A DNA stretch of 22,997 bases. Origin: JBFHRE01 sp036745195 (GTDB lineage: Bacteria; Actinomycetota; Acidimicrobiia; Spongiisociales; ZC4RG35). The stretch covers positions 1-22,997 of the forward strand of contig DAIOGO010000024.1 of NCBI GenBank assembly GCA_036745195.1. The letters are read 5' to 3'. The translations under genes were made by a program, and so were the position numbers. Under the pieces are notes generated by a model. It did not search any database, was not told where the DNA came from, and saw only the letters and a list, made by a program, of their open reading frames with translations. Of this stretch, positions 1 through 8,600 are shown one piece after another. Within the stretch, counting starts at the first letter, position 1. Every line of letters begins with the position of its first letter.

Positions 1-2
1 TC

Positions 3-170
3 ACCGCTCTGACGATGGTGGCCATCCTCTACCGCGTGTTTGCCGGCACCGTCCGGCACAACGCCGAACGAGCAAGAGCAGCAGCGCGACCGACGTCGAC
101 GGCACCACCGGAGCCCCGGATACCGGCCGCTGCCGGCTCGCAACCTGCCTCCGGTTCGAGGCAGGACTAA
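3..170 (+). CDS. C-terminal fragment of a membrane protein (truncated by window edge)
   Basis: An open frame runs from the window edge to a TAA at 168-170. It encodes about 55 residues: a hydrophobic stretch (LTMVAILYRVFAG), a short basic segment, and an Ala/Pro/Ser-rich low-complexity tail. Third codon positions in the first half are strongly G/C, as in the neighbouring genes, which supports real coding. This looks like the last membrane helix and cytoplasmic tail of a membrane protein whose body lies upstream. The family cannot be named from this fragment. It ends 13 bases before the next gene, so the two are probably co-transcribed. Confidence 0.5.
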   Translation, partial: TALTMVAILYRVFAGTVRHNAERARAAARPTSTAPPEPRIPAAAGSQPASGSRQD

Positions 171-183
171 CGTTGCCCCTTCG

Positions 184-759
184 ATGGCAAACAACCCTGA
201 CCCGCGTCCCGGCCGCTGGCTGCTCCCGCTCGTAGTGCTCGGAATGATGCTGTTCACCTTCGTGTTCGTCACCCGCCTGCCCGGCACCGAACCGGTGACC
301 AGCACCACCGTTCCGGACGGCGCAGCGACCACCACGACCCTCCCCGGTTCGACGACGGTGGCTACCACTGTTCCCACCGACCCGGCCCTACAGACCTACC
401 GGGATGCGCTCGCCGCCCTTTCCTCCGAACTGGCCGCCTTCCAGGCGGAGATGATTGCCGTCAATGAAGGCTGGGATGCCGACCCCAAGACCATCGACGC
501 CGCCACTGCCAGCGCCCGCCTCACCGCCCTTCGCGACCAGACGGCAACCTGGGCGGCCGCCGTCGGTCAGTTGGCGGTGCCCGTCGGCCTCGAGACCAAC
601 CAGGCCGCCATCGCCGAGGCCGCCAACCGCGCCGCCGCCGCAGCCGAGTCGGCTCTCAGCGGGTTCACCTCCGCCCCCGGACCCGAGCAGCGGCGCGAAG
701 CCGTCATTGCCTTTGCCACGGCCGTCACCGACTTCTCGGCGGCGGTGGCGGCGGTCTGA
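184..759 (+). CDS. Small membrane-anchored protein with Thr-rich linker and helical extracellular domain
   Basis: A 191-residue protein of unrecognised family. A short basic N-terminus is followed by one hydrophobic helix at about residues 12-31 (WLLPLVVLGMMLFTFVFVT), then a Thr/Ser/Pro-rich linker (about 33-65). The rest is Ala-rich, strongly helical and low in Cys (about 68-191), and probably folds as an exported helical bundle. ATG 184 is chosen because it directly precedes the membrane segment; there is only a weak ribosome site, and upstream in-frame codons overlap the previous gene. The Thr-rich spacer resembles those in the two lipoproteins later in the window. The gene is followed 13 bases later by the Eis-like acetyltransferase. 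The function is unknown; a lipid- or wall-associated structural role is only a guess. Confidence 0.7.
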   Translation: MANNPDPRPGRWLLPLVVLGMMLFTFVFVTRLPGTEPVTSTTVPDGAATTTTLPGSTTVATTVPTDPALQTYRDALAALSSELAAFQAEMIAVNEGWDADPKTIDAATASARLTALRDQTATWAAAVGQLAVPVGLETNQAAIAEAANRAAAAAESALSGFTSAPGPEQRREAVIAFATAVTDFSAAVAAV

Positions 760-772
760 GAAGGCTGGCAGG

Positions 773-2005
773 GTGGCCCTCGCCGTCCGTCCGGTAGGCG
801 CAGCAGACCTCGATTCCTTCCGCGCCGCCCTCCACACCACCTTCGCCCACGAACCCGACCCGGCCTTCGAAGAAGCCGACGCCGCCCGGTTTCGCACCTG
901 GTTCGAGGCAGACCGCGCCCATTGCGTGACCGACGGTGCCGCCATCGTGGGGACGCTGGGAACGTTCACCCTCCCCATGACGATCCCCGGCGCCCATCCG
1001 ATGTCGGTGGCGGGTACGACCATGGTGACCGTTCTCCCCACCCACCGGCGCCAGGGGGCGCTGCGCATGCTGATCAAGGCCCACTTCGCCGAGATCCGGG
1101 AGCGAGGTGAGCCGCTGGCGGCCCTCTTCGCCTCGGATTCCGCCATCTACGGCCGCTTCGGGTACGGGATGGCCACCGTCTGGGCGGAGACCACCATCGA
1201 TCGCCGACACGTCGAGCGCCACCGCCTGGTCGGCAGCCCCACCACCGTGTCGTTGGTGAGCCCGGACCAGCTCCGCCCGCTGGCGAAGACCGTCATGGCC
1301 AGGCTGGTGCCGGACCGGCCTGGCATGTTCGAACGCGCCGAGCTGTTCTGGGATCGCCGCTTCGATGACCGCCCCTCCGATCGCCGCGGGGCCACCCGCT
1401 TGCGAGGCGTGCTCGTCGAACAAGGGGGTGAACCGACCGGTTACGCCCTCTACCGGGTCAAGGGAGGTGAGTGGAGCGAGAACCACGGTGACGCCGTAGT
1501 GCGGGTCAACGAGGTGCACGCCACCACCCCGGGGGCGACGGTGGGTTTGTGGTCGTTCCTTCTCGAACACGACCTGGTCAAGTCGATCGAGCTTTTCGGG
1601 CTGCCGGAGGACGACCCGGTCTTCGCCTTGCTGGAGGGGTTTCGCCGCGCCCGTCCTCAGCTGACAGATCAGATGTTCATCCGGGTGATGGACGTGGCGG
1701 CGGCGCTCGCCGCCCGTTCATACCAGGCCGACGGCCGCCTGATCCTCGAGGTGGGGGACGAGGACGGCGGCGCCGGCGGCACCTACCTGCTGGAGATCGA
1801 CGGAGGTCGAGCCTCCTGCCGTCCCACCATCGACCATCCCGACATCAGCCTGTCGGTCGAGGATCTGAGCAGCGCCTACCTGGGCCGGTCCCGGCTCGGT
1901 CAACTCTCGGCCGTGGGAAGAGTGACCGCACGACCCGAAACGGTGGCCAGAGCCGACACCCTCTTCGGGTGGCCGGTGGCGCCGTGGTGCCAGGACATCT
2001 TCTGA
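773..2005 (+). CDS. Eis-family GNAT N-acetyltransferase
   Basis: A 410-residue protein, the usual length for Eis (enhanced intracellular survival) enzymes, which transfer acetyl from acetyl-CoA to amines such as aminoglycosides, polyamines or lysine side chains. Visible features are an N-terminal GNAT domain with the acetyl-CoA loop (VTVLPTHRRQGALRML, about 86-101) and the Eis signature SAIYGRFGYG with Tyr126 as presumed general acid. A second degenerate GNAT domain (about 155-300) and an SCP2-like C-terminal domain (about 305-410) follow. The chain ends in Phe, whose free carboxylate is the known base in Eis. GTG 773 is preceded by GAGAAGG at a good distance and lies just after the stop of the preceding gene. 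In-frame codons further upstream overlap that gene and encode Pro/Ser-rich out-of-frame sequence, so they are excluded. The physiological substrate cannot be read from sequence. Confidence 0.9.
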   Translation: MALAVRPVGAADLDSFRAALHTTFAHEPDPAFEEADAARFRTWFEADRAHCVTDGAAIVGTLGTFTLPMTIPGAHPMSVAGTTMVTVLPTHRRQGALRMLIKAHFAEIRERGEPLAALFASDSAIYGRFGYGMATVWAETTIDRRHVERHRLVGSPTTVSLVSPDQLRPLAKTVMARLVPDRPGMFERAELFWDRRFDDRPSDRRGATRLRGVLVEQGGEPTGYALYRVKGGEWSENHGDAVVRVNEVHATTPGATVGLWSFLLEHDLVKSIELFGLPEDDPVFALLEGFRRARPQLTDQMFIRVMDVAAALAARSYQADGRLILEVGDEDGGAGGTYLLEIDGGRASCRPTIDHPDISLSVEDLSSAYLGRSRLGQLSAVGRVTARPETVARADTLFGWPVAPWCQDIF

Positions 2006-2006
2006 T

Positions 2007-2031
2007 GGTGCGGGCGCCGGGGCCCGCCACC
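2007..2031. terminator. Candidate bidirectional terminator hairpin between convergent genes
   Basis: GGTGCGGGC at 2007-2015 can pair with GCCCGCCACC at 2022-2031, with one bulged base and a loop of about 6 bases. It begins one base after the stop of the acetyltransferase and lies in the 43-base gap before the convergent acyl-CoA dehydrogenase stop. There is no T-tract, so intrinsic termination is uncertain. Confidence 0.35.
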
Positions 2032-2048
2032 GACCGGTCTCGAGGCGT

Positions 2049-3191
2049 TCACACCCAGTAGCCGTCGAGTCGGGCGAGCACCTGGAGCATCGTCTCGTCG
2101 GAGCCGCCCCCGATCGCCATCAGCCGGGTGTCACGCATGAACCGGGTCGTCCAGGTCTCCTCCATGTACCCGATGCCACCGTGGAACTGCAGACACCAGT
2201 CGGCGACCTCGCGACCCAACCGGCCCGACTTGAGTTTGGCGATGGTGGCCATCCGGGTGGTGTCCTGGCCTGTCATCCGGGCGGCGGCGATCGAGTAGTT
2301 GTAGTGACGGAGCAGGTCGACCTCCGCCGCCAGCTCCGCCAGCCGGTACTGGAGGTACTGGTTCTTGAGGAGGGGGCGGCCAAACGCCATCCGCTGGGCC
2401 AGATAGTCCCGGGTCCGTTCCAGGGCGCGATCCATGGCAGGGACCGACGAGTAGGTGGCCCACATCCGTTCGACGACGAACTGGGCCATCTGCTGCTGAA
2501 AGCCCATCCCCTCGGTTCCGATGATGTGGTCGGCCGGCACCCTCACATCTGCGAACGAGAGCAACCCGGTATCGGAGGCGCGCATCCCCAGCTTGTCCAG
2601 CTTGCGTGACACCTCGAAGCCGGGAGTGTCGGTGGGGACGATGATCTGGCTCATTCCGGCGTACCCTCCCTCGTCGGAGGTCCGGGCGAGCAGGCACAAC
2701 CAGTCGGCCTGCAGCGAATTGGTGATGTACATCTTGGATCCGTTGATCACGAGGTCGTCCCCGTCCCGCACCGCGGTGGTCCTGATCGAGGCCACGTCGG
2801 AGCCGGCATCCGGTTCGGTGACCGCCACCGCCGCCACCATCTTCCCCTGCAGGGCGGGTGTCAGATACCGCTCCTTGAGCTCCGGAGTGCCAAACGTGTG
2901 GAGCGACGGGGTGGCCATGTCGACCTGGACTCCGAGCGCCATGCCAATCGAGCCATGGTCGGCCCGTCCGAACTCCTCGGCCAGCACCACCGTGAACAGG
3001 TGGTCGGCGCCCTGGCCGCCAAAGGCCGGATCGTATTCCAAACCGAGGAATCCCAGGTTCCCCATCTTCCCGAAGATGTCGTGGAGGGGCATCATCCCCT
3101 CGATTTCCCAGCTCTCGACGTTGGGGTTGATCTCTTCTTCGACGAAGCGGCGCACCACCCGTCGGAACTCGTTGTGCTCGCGTGCCCACAT
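2049..3191 (-). CDS. Acyl-CoA dehydrogenase (LCAD/IVD-like active-site arrangement)
   Basis: A 380-residue FAD flavoprotein of the acyl-CoA dehydrogenase family, which oxidises acyl-CoA thioesters to 2-enoyl-CoA and passes electrons to ETF. Diagnostic motifs are the FAD-binding segment AVTEPDAGSD (about 123-132), INGSKMYITN (about 149-158), QRMAFGRPL (about 266-274) and the C-terminal FHGGIGYMEE (about 336-345). The usual SCAD/MCAD catalytic Glu of the Y-E-G-T motif is replaced here (IGGGSDE, 360-366). A Glu at 241 in VVERMW occupies the position used as base in long-chain and isovaleryl-CoA dehydrogenases. ATG 3191 starts the canonical N-terminus; no strong ribosome site precedes it. It follows the exporter permease on the same strand after about 40 bases. 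The substrate is unknown, probably long or branched acyl-CoA. Confidence 0.92.
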   Translation of the reverse strand: MWAREHNEFRRVVRRFVEEEINPNVESWEIEGMMPLHDIFGKMGNLGFLGLEYDPAFGGQGADHLFTVVLAEEFGRADHGSIGMALGVQVDMATPSLHTFGTPELKERYLTPALQGKMVAAVAVTEPDAGSDVASIRTTAVRDGDDLVINGSKMYITNSLQADWLCLLARTSDEGGYAGMSQIIVPTDTPGFEVSRKLDKLGMRASDTGLLSFADVRVPADHIIGTEGMGFQQQMAQFVVERMWATYSSVPAMDRALERTRDYLAQRMAFGRPLLKNQYLQYRLAELAAEVDLLRHYNYSIAAARMTGQDTTRMATIAKLKSGRLGREVADWCLQFHGGIGYMEETWTTRFMRDTRLMAIGGGSDETMLQVLARLDGYWV

Positions 3192-3232
3192 GTCTTCGAC
3201 TCTAGGTAGCCCACCGCCCGACCCGATCGGGC

Positions 3233-4807
3233 TCAGCCGCCGTCCATCGTCTCCAGCACCGACCACAGGCGCTCCTCCAGCAGTCGTCCGGACGCACCGA
3301 GCAGTACCCGGTAGATCAACAGGCCGTATCCGGCCGCCGCCACGCCCCCCACTGCCGACCACAACGGACTTGTGAACGAGATGAGAAGGAAGAGACCGAT
3401 GGCCACCGGACCGAGCAGGGCCCCAATCGCCGTCAGCCCCAGCATCGAAACGAGGAAGTTGGCCCCGGTCACGTTGCGATTGCCGAAGAGGGTGCCTTCC
3501 GGCATCGGGATCGGCCCGTACACCGACGTCAGGTTCCCAACCGCCAGCCACACGGCGAGCGTCGCCACCGTCGCGCCGAGCGCCGGAACCAGATAGGCGG
3601 CCCCACCCAGCATCGCTCCCCCGACGGCTGCCGCCGTCGCCGGGATCGCCCCCACCCAGGCCCAACCCAGGTTCTTGCCCATCATGATCGAGCGGATGGC
3701 CGGGGTGTTGACCATCCACGCCCACATCGAGCCGCCATCGAACCCGAACTGGTTGGGCACCACCGCCGCCACCATCATGAAGCCGACGACCGGCCCCGCG
3801 AATGGGAGGTATGCCGACTCGCGGGCGGTGCCGACCATGGTCCCACCCACCACCACCAGGCTGATCCCGCCGCCCACCAGTTGCGATCTGACTCGGGCGT
3901 CGCGGCGCAACGACTTGAACTCGCGGGCGGCCACCGCCCCGATGGCGGTCCTCGGCAACGGGATCCAGCGCGGGAACAGCCCGCCGGCCGACACCGTCCG
4001 TCGATCACCAGATCCGGTCTCGGGCCGGCTCAGCATCCGCCGCAAGGCCCAACCGTGGAGCCAGACGGCGATCGATGTCGCCAGCACGGCATACCCGAGC
4101 GCCAGCGTCCCGATAGCCCACTCCCCGGCGGCAAAGGCGGCCACCGCCTTCCCCGGGGCGGCGGGTGGCGTCCATGCCAGGACCGAGGCCAGCCCACCTA
4201 ACTTTTCGGCAGAGACGAACGAGCGCCCCACCATCCGGGTCGAGGTGAGGGCGGCGGCGACCATCGACAATCCGAACACCAGCGCCAGCACTTCCTGGGT
4301 TCGCCGGTTTCGCAGCAGATCCGCCAGCAGGGCGGTGACGGCTCGGGAAGTGGCCACGCAGAAGACCGTCCCCACCACACCCGCCAGGGCGATGGGGAGG
4401 AACGAGGCGGGGCCCGCAAACCCGGCCAGCGAGCCCACCACCAGGATGAGAACAGTGATCAATCCCCCCGGCCCGGCCAGCCCTGCCGCCAGCAGGCCAG
4501 CGGCCAGGCGGGGCGCCGGGAGCGGAAGCAACTCGAAGTTGCGCGGGTCGAGCGAGTCGTCCATGGCGCTGGCGACCAACGGCACGGCCACCCACAAGGC
4601 CCAGAGCAGCGTGAAGACGAATACCACGAGGCCGGTTCGCTCGTCCGCGAACCGCCGCCCGAGGAATCCCACCAGGACGGCGCCGCTCAACCCGCTGGCC
4701 GCGGCCGCCAGCCACACCATGACGAAGCCGATGACGCCGAGTGCCCCGGTGCGAGACAGGCGGTTGCGGACCAGCTTGAACTTCAGTGCGAGGAAGACCC
4801 GAGCCAA
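3233..4807 (-). CDS. ABC-2 type exporter permease
   Basis: A 524-residue polytopic membrane protein with roughly twelve hydrophobic segments in two halves. They are separated by a basic, hydrophilic central loop near residues 265-310 (RRMLSRPETGSGDRR and following). It is the membrane partner of the ATPase encoded immediately upstream. TTG 4807 is preferred: it overlaps the end of the ATPase gene by 25 bases, has GGGAGA about six bases upstream, and gives a short basic N-terminus (ARVFLALKFKLVRNR) before the first helix. Codons further upstream in this frame lie inside the ATPase gene. Overlap implies translational coupling and a 1:1 complex. The exported substrate (lipid, drug or peptide) cannot be inferred. 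The length is about double that of a one-domain ABC-2 permease, so it may act as a fused dimer. Confidence 0.82.
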   Translation of the reverse strand: MARVFLALKFKLVRNRLSRTGALGVIGFVMVWLAAAASGLSGAVLVGFLGRRFADERTGLVVFVFTLLWALWVAVPLVASAMDDSLDPRNFELLPLPAPRLAAGLLAAGLAGPGGLITVLILVVGSLAGFAGPASFLPIALAGVVGTVFCVATSRAVTALLADLLRNRRTQEVLALVFGLSMVAAALTSTRMVGRSFVSAEKLGGLASVLAWTPPAAPGKAVAAFAAGEWAIGTLALGYAVLATSIAVWLHGWALRRMLSRPETGSGDRRTVSAGGLFPRWIPLPRTAIGAVAAREFKSLRRDARVRSQLVGGGISLVVVGGTMVGTARESAYLPFAGPVVGFMMVAAVVPNQFGFDGGSMWAWMVNTPAIRSIMMGKNLGWAWVGAIPATAAAVGGAMLGGAAYLVPALGATVATLAVWLAVGNLTSVYGPIPMPEGTLFGNRNVTGANFLVSMLGLTAIGALLGPVAIGLFLLISFTSPLWSAVGGVAAAGYGLLIYRVLLGASGRLLEERLWSVLETMDGG

Positions 4808-5550
4808 TCCAGGTCTCCCTCTTCGGTGACGTGGGCGCCGACCGTCTCCACGAACACATCCTGCAGTCTGCGACCGCCGGTGATGTCGGTGGTGGCCCCG
4901 GAGAGGACGACCGACCCCCGGTCGATGAGGAGCAGGTGATCGCACAACCGTTCGACCACGTCCATGGCGTGGTCGGAGAAGATCACGGTCCCTCCGCTGC
5001 GGGTGTGGTGACGGAGGATCTGCTCGAGCACCTGGCGGGCGACGGGATCCACCCCGGCAAATGGCTCATCCAGGAGCAGCACTCTGGGATCGTGGAGCAG
5101 GGCGGCGCCGATCGCCAGTTTCTTCTTCATGCCCAACGAGTAATCGGCCACCAGCACGTCGGCCGCCTCGGTGAGGTCGAGCAAACGGAGCAGGGACCCC
5201 CGGCGTTGTTCGATCACCGGACCGGGAAGCGAACGAAGCCGCCCGATCATCTCGATCAACTCGGACCCGGTCAAACGCTCGAACATCCTCGGGTTGTCAG
5301 GCACCACCCCGAACACGGCCTTGGCGGCGGACGGGTCCGGCCACACCTCCACTCCGGCCACGGCCACCGTCCCGGCGTCCGGTTTGAGCAGACCCGTGGT
5401 CATCCGCAGCAACGTGGTCTTCCCCGCCCCGTTGGGGCCGACGATGCCGAAGAACGACCCGGAGGGAATCTCGAGATCGAGTGGCGCCACCGCCAACGTC
5501 TCGCCGAAACGTTTGGTCAACCCACGAAAGACGACTGCCGAGGTATCCAC
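4783..5550 (-). CDS. ABC-2 type exporter ATP-binding protein
   Basis: A 255-residue ATPase subunit. It contains Walker A GPNGAGKT, an ABC signature in the variant form YSLGMKKKL that is common in ABC-2 exporter ATPases, Walker B RVLLLDEPF, a D-loop (GVDP) and the H-loop His in SDHAM. The gene precedes and overlaps its permease. GTG 5550 gives the normal N-terminus (VDTSAVVFRGLTKRFG). A longer reading from TTG 5592 would add 14 residues encoded by a heptanucleotide repeat array, which is unlikely to be native protein. No convincing Shine-Dalgarno precedes GTG 5550, so the start is less certain than the identity. It is an exporter type and should not be taken as the missing ATPase of the sugar importer at 14882-18144. 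Confidence 0.85.
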   Translation of the reverse strand: MDTSAVVFRGLTKRFGETLAVAPLDLEIPSGSFFGIVGPNGAGKTTLLRMTTGLLKPDAGTVAVAGVEVWPDPSAAKAVFGVVPDNPRMFERLTGSELIEMIGRLRSLPGPVIEQRRGSLLRLLDLTEAADVLVADYSLGMKKKLAIGAALLHDPRVLLLDEPFAGVDPVARQVLEQILRHHTRSGGTVIFSDHAMDVVERLCDHLLLIDRGSVVLSGATTDITGGRRLQDVFVETVGAHVTEEGDLDWLGSSSH

Positions 5551-5563
5551 GGGGCGAGATGGT

Positions 5564-5612
5564 ACGAGGAACGATGAACGATGAACGATCAACGATCAAC
5601 GAAGAGCGAAGA
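5564..5612. repeat. Degenerate heptanucleotide tandem array (ACGATGA family)
   Basis: Seven consecutive 7-base units: ACGAGGA, ACGATGA twice, ACGATCA twice, ACGAAGA and GCGAAGA. The array fills most of the gap between the phosphorylase stop and the start of the exporter ATPase (both minus strand). The same unit forms a perfect array at the right end of the window. Confidence 0.85.
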
Positions 5613-5625
5613 AGGACGGCGTTGG

Positions 5626-8600
5626 TCAGGGCCGGGGCCATCCGGCCACCGAGAACTCGACCGCCTGGATGGGCGCCGCCCTCCACAGTATCTCCCTCGA
5701 GGTGCCCGCTTCGAGCACGAGACCCGGATGCGGAGCGCTCCAGGTTCCATCCCGCAGGACGCGGTGCTGGTCGGCACCACCCGTGACGATCGACACCTCG
5801 ACGCCGCATAAAGCGAACCGAGCCGGTCCTCCATCGGCGGCAAGCACGGCGGAGGCCGGCAACAGTCCCGGGGCGAGGGCGAGCCTCCCATCCACCAGCC
5901 TGATCCCCAGTTCCCCGAAGCGGGTGAGGATCTCCTCCTTCACCTGTCCGGTCATGCCCGGCTGTTGGGCACCGGAGTGCGCCGGGGTGTGCGAATAACA
6001 GTCGATGGGGATGGCGCCATACTCGGCCGGGCCCTTGCAGAACCCGAGCCCGGCCCGGATGCGCCGGTAGGCGAGGGCGAGCCGATCGAGGACATCGGGG
6101 GCGGCGACGACGTCCAGCGCCGCCCAGTAGGTCTCCTGCACCGCCAGCAGGAGCTTGCCCACCATGTGCCAGTAGATCGACCCGATTCCCTCATACCCGT
6201 ACATGGACCCGGAACGACCGGTGTAGGCATGGTGGCCGAACAGTTCCTCATAGAGCTCGGTTGTCCGGATCCGGTCCTCAGAAGACAGCGGGGAACCATC
6301 CATTGCCGCTTCGAGCGCCATCCGGTTCACCATTGGCGGGGAGAAGTGAGCGTCCCCAGAAGGGTCTTTCACGAGGATCTCGGGACCGAGGAGGTTCAAG
6401 AACGGCAGTTCGACGAGACGCCCGGCAGAAACCGTGTTGCGCTCGAGAAAACTCCCCAATTCGGGTGCCGGGTACAACATGAACGAGTCCTGATCCGGCC
6501 GGTACATCCCCGACGCATACAGGGTGTCGAGGAGATCGATCGATTCGGCCGGCCCCAGCGCCCTCGAGGAGAGGATGGCCACCTGACCCTCGAGCATCGG
6601 GCCCAGGCTACGCACCCTGGCCTCGCCGGGGCTCGGGAACGAAACCACGTTGTAGGCGTCGTAGAGGCCGTCCGACCGGCGCCCGGCCTCGATCGTGCGC
6701 CAGAGGTGTTCGAGGGCGGTGGCGCACAGTCGTTCGATGTCTTCGCTCCCGACGCCAACCGACCTCGCATCGAACGCCGACCTGACGGAAGCTCTGTAGC
6801 GAGACCCGACCGCCCCCAGATCGTCCATGACCTCCCTCCTAGAGCGGGGATCGTCGATGGCGTCCGGCTTGACTCCTTCGAGGGTCGATACGACGTCGGA
6901 CAACAACCCGGCCACCGAAGCGGAGATGGGGAAGTCTTGCCGCGGCTGCGACTCCAGCAGGCCGGACAGCCATGTGACGTACCCGTAGAGGTGGTACAGC
7001 GTGACCATCGAGAGCCCAAAGCCCGCCAGCGCATTGTTGGCATCGTTCCACTCGGGTCGCTGGGTGTTCATCCAGATCCCCCCACCCGGGACGAAGCTGA
7101 GCAGCTTGGCCAGCAGCGGCACCAGCAGCTTCTCCATGAGGCCGACCCGCACCATCTGCCCATCGCCGCCGGCGACCAACCGTCCGTCGGCCCCGATCTC
7201 ACCCGCCCGGGCCAGCACCAGTGCGGCCCGTTCGGCGTCGTACTCGATCGTGTTGCGCGGATCGCGAAGCATCGCCGGATAGTCGGCGATGACATAGGGC
7301 ACGTCGGCATACGCGAACACCCGCCGGTTCAACCAGGCTCCGACCCCGCCCGGTTCGGCCCGATCCCAGGCGGCCAGGAGTCGGTGGAGATAGACGATCT
7401 GATGGTCGCCCCAATACCCGATGTTGCCCCACGGGTCGTGGGGATCCGGGACCTCCCAGTCGACCCCGTCGTGCGAGATTCGATAGGGATTGTGCCCGTC
7501 GACAGTGGATGCGTCGACGAACTTGGCGACCACGTTGGGCAGGTAGGCCGGATACGACAGGAGCAGCGCTTCCCAGTTCTGGAAGATGTCGCGCCAGTTT
7601 CCCTCGTACCCGAGGCCCTCTTCTCCATCCGACCCGCTCCTCCGGATCGAGAACCGATTCCACGGTCTGCTCGGGTCGCCGTGCCGGCGGGAGAAGGTGA
7701 GCGGGATGTACTCGAGCACGAGCCGTATCAGATCGGGGTCCCCGGTGCCGATGGCAAACCGCCGCAGTTCCTCGACATCGATCACGTCGCCGAGCTCTTC
7801 GATCTCGGCCCGGTGCCTGCCGTGAACCGGGCGGTTCCAGCGAGCGAGGTGGTCGAGAAGACCGGCCACCGGGATGCCCTGTCCGTGCGGGAACACCCCA
7901 CCCCGCATGATGTTGAAGAGCACGTTGGACAGGTGATGAGCGTCGGCGATGGGATCGCCGGTGTGTTGGACGCCGTCGGCACTCTCCAACTTCGCCGTCA
8001 GCCGGGCACTTCCCGAGTCGACGTCGACCTCGATCAGCCGCCGGGCGTCGCCGCCGTTCGCCACTCCCACCCGCTCGAGCACTCGAGCATGGTCGAGCCC
8101 GGTGTCGGCGACCATGAGCCAGCCGGTGGTTGCCCCCGGCTCCAAGGTCAAGCTGCCGCGCAACAGGTACGAACCGCGGCGGCCGGTCAGCAAGGCCCCG
8201 GCCGGAAAGGCCTGCCCTTGGACCATCGCCCCGATCACCCGCTCGTCCAGATGGACTTCCGCCCACGGCGCTCCGTCCGCCCACACCACCGTCGCCGCCA
8301 ACGACTCAGCCGGCTCGGCCTTGTCCGTGATGAGCGCCTCCAACGTGTAGATCGCAGCGGTACCCCATCGACCAGTCTCGCTGCGCTTGTAGGCGTTGAC
8401 GAGGTTCGAGCGGATCTGCTGGAGGACGGAGTCGACACCGGCGGGAACCACGTCGAGCAGGCCGTCCAGCACCTCGAGTTCGGCTCCCGAGCCACCATGG
8501 TCGATGAGATCGACCTTGCGGACCCAGCCGAAGTTCGGTGATGGCATCCAGGTCACCCGGAACGTCAACCCCCAATCATCGCGCACTTCCTCGAAGGTCA

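Noticed and set aside
455..772. Upstream extension of the Eis-like frame
   Set aside because: It overlaps the preceding gene and encodes Pro/Ser-rich nonsense-like sequence; GTG 773 has a good ribosome site and starts the family homology.
4783..5550. ABC ATPase as the energy subunit of the sugar importer
   Set aside because: It overlaps an ABC-2 exporter permease, is short, and lacks the C-terminal regulatory/TOBE region of MalK/MsiK-type ATPases.
5732..5741. GGAGCGCTCC palindrome resembling the LacI operator
   Set aside because: It lies deep inside the 3' part of the phosphorylase coding sequence and matches only 10 of 14 consensus positions; likely chance in GC-rich DNA.
5965..8541. An 858-codon open frame antisense to the phosphorylase
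   Set aside because: High-GC third positions keep antisense frames open. The encoded protein is Pro/Arg/His/Gly-rich without domains, while the minus-strand frame has clear family motifs.
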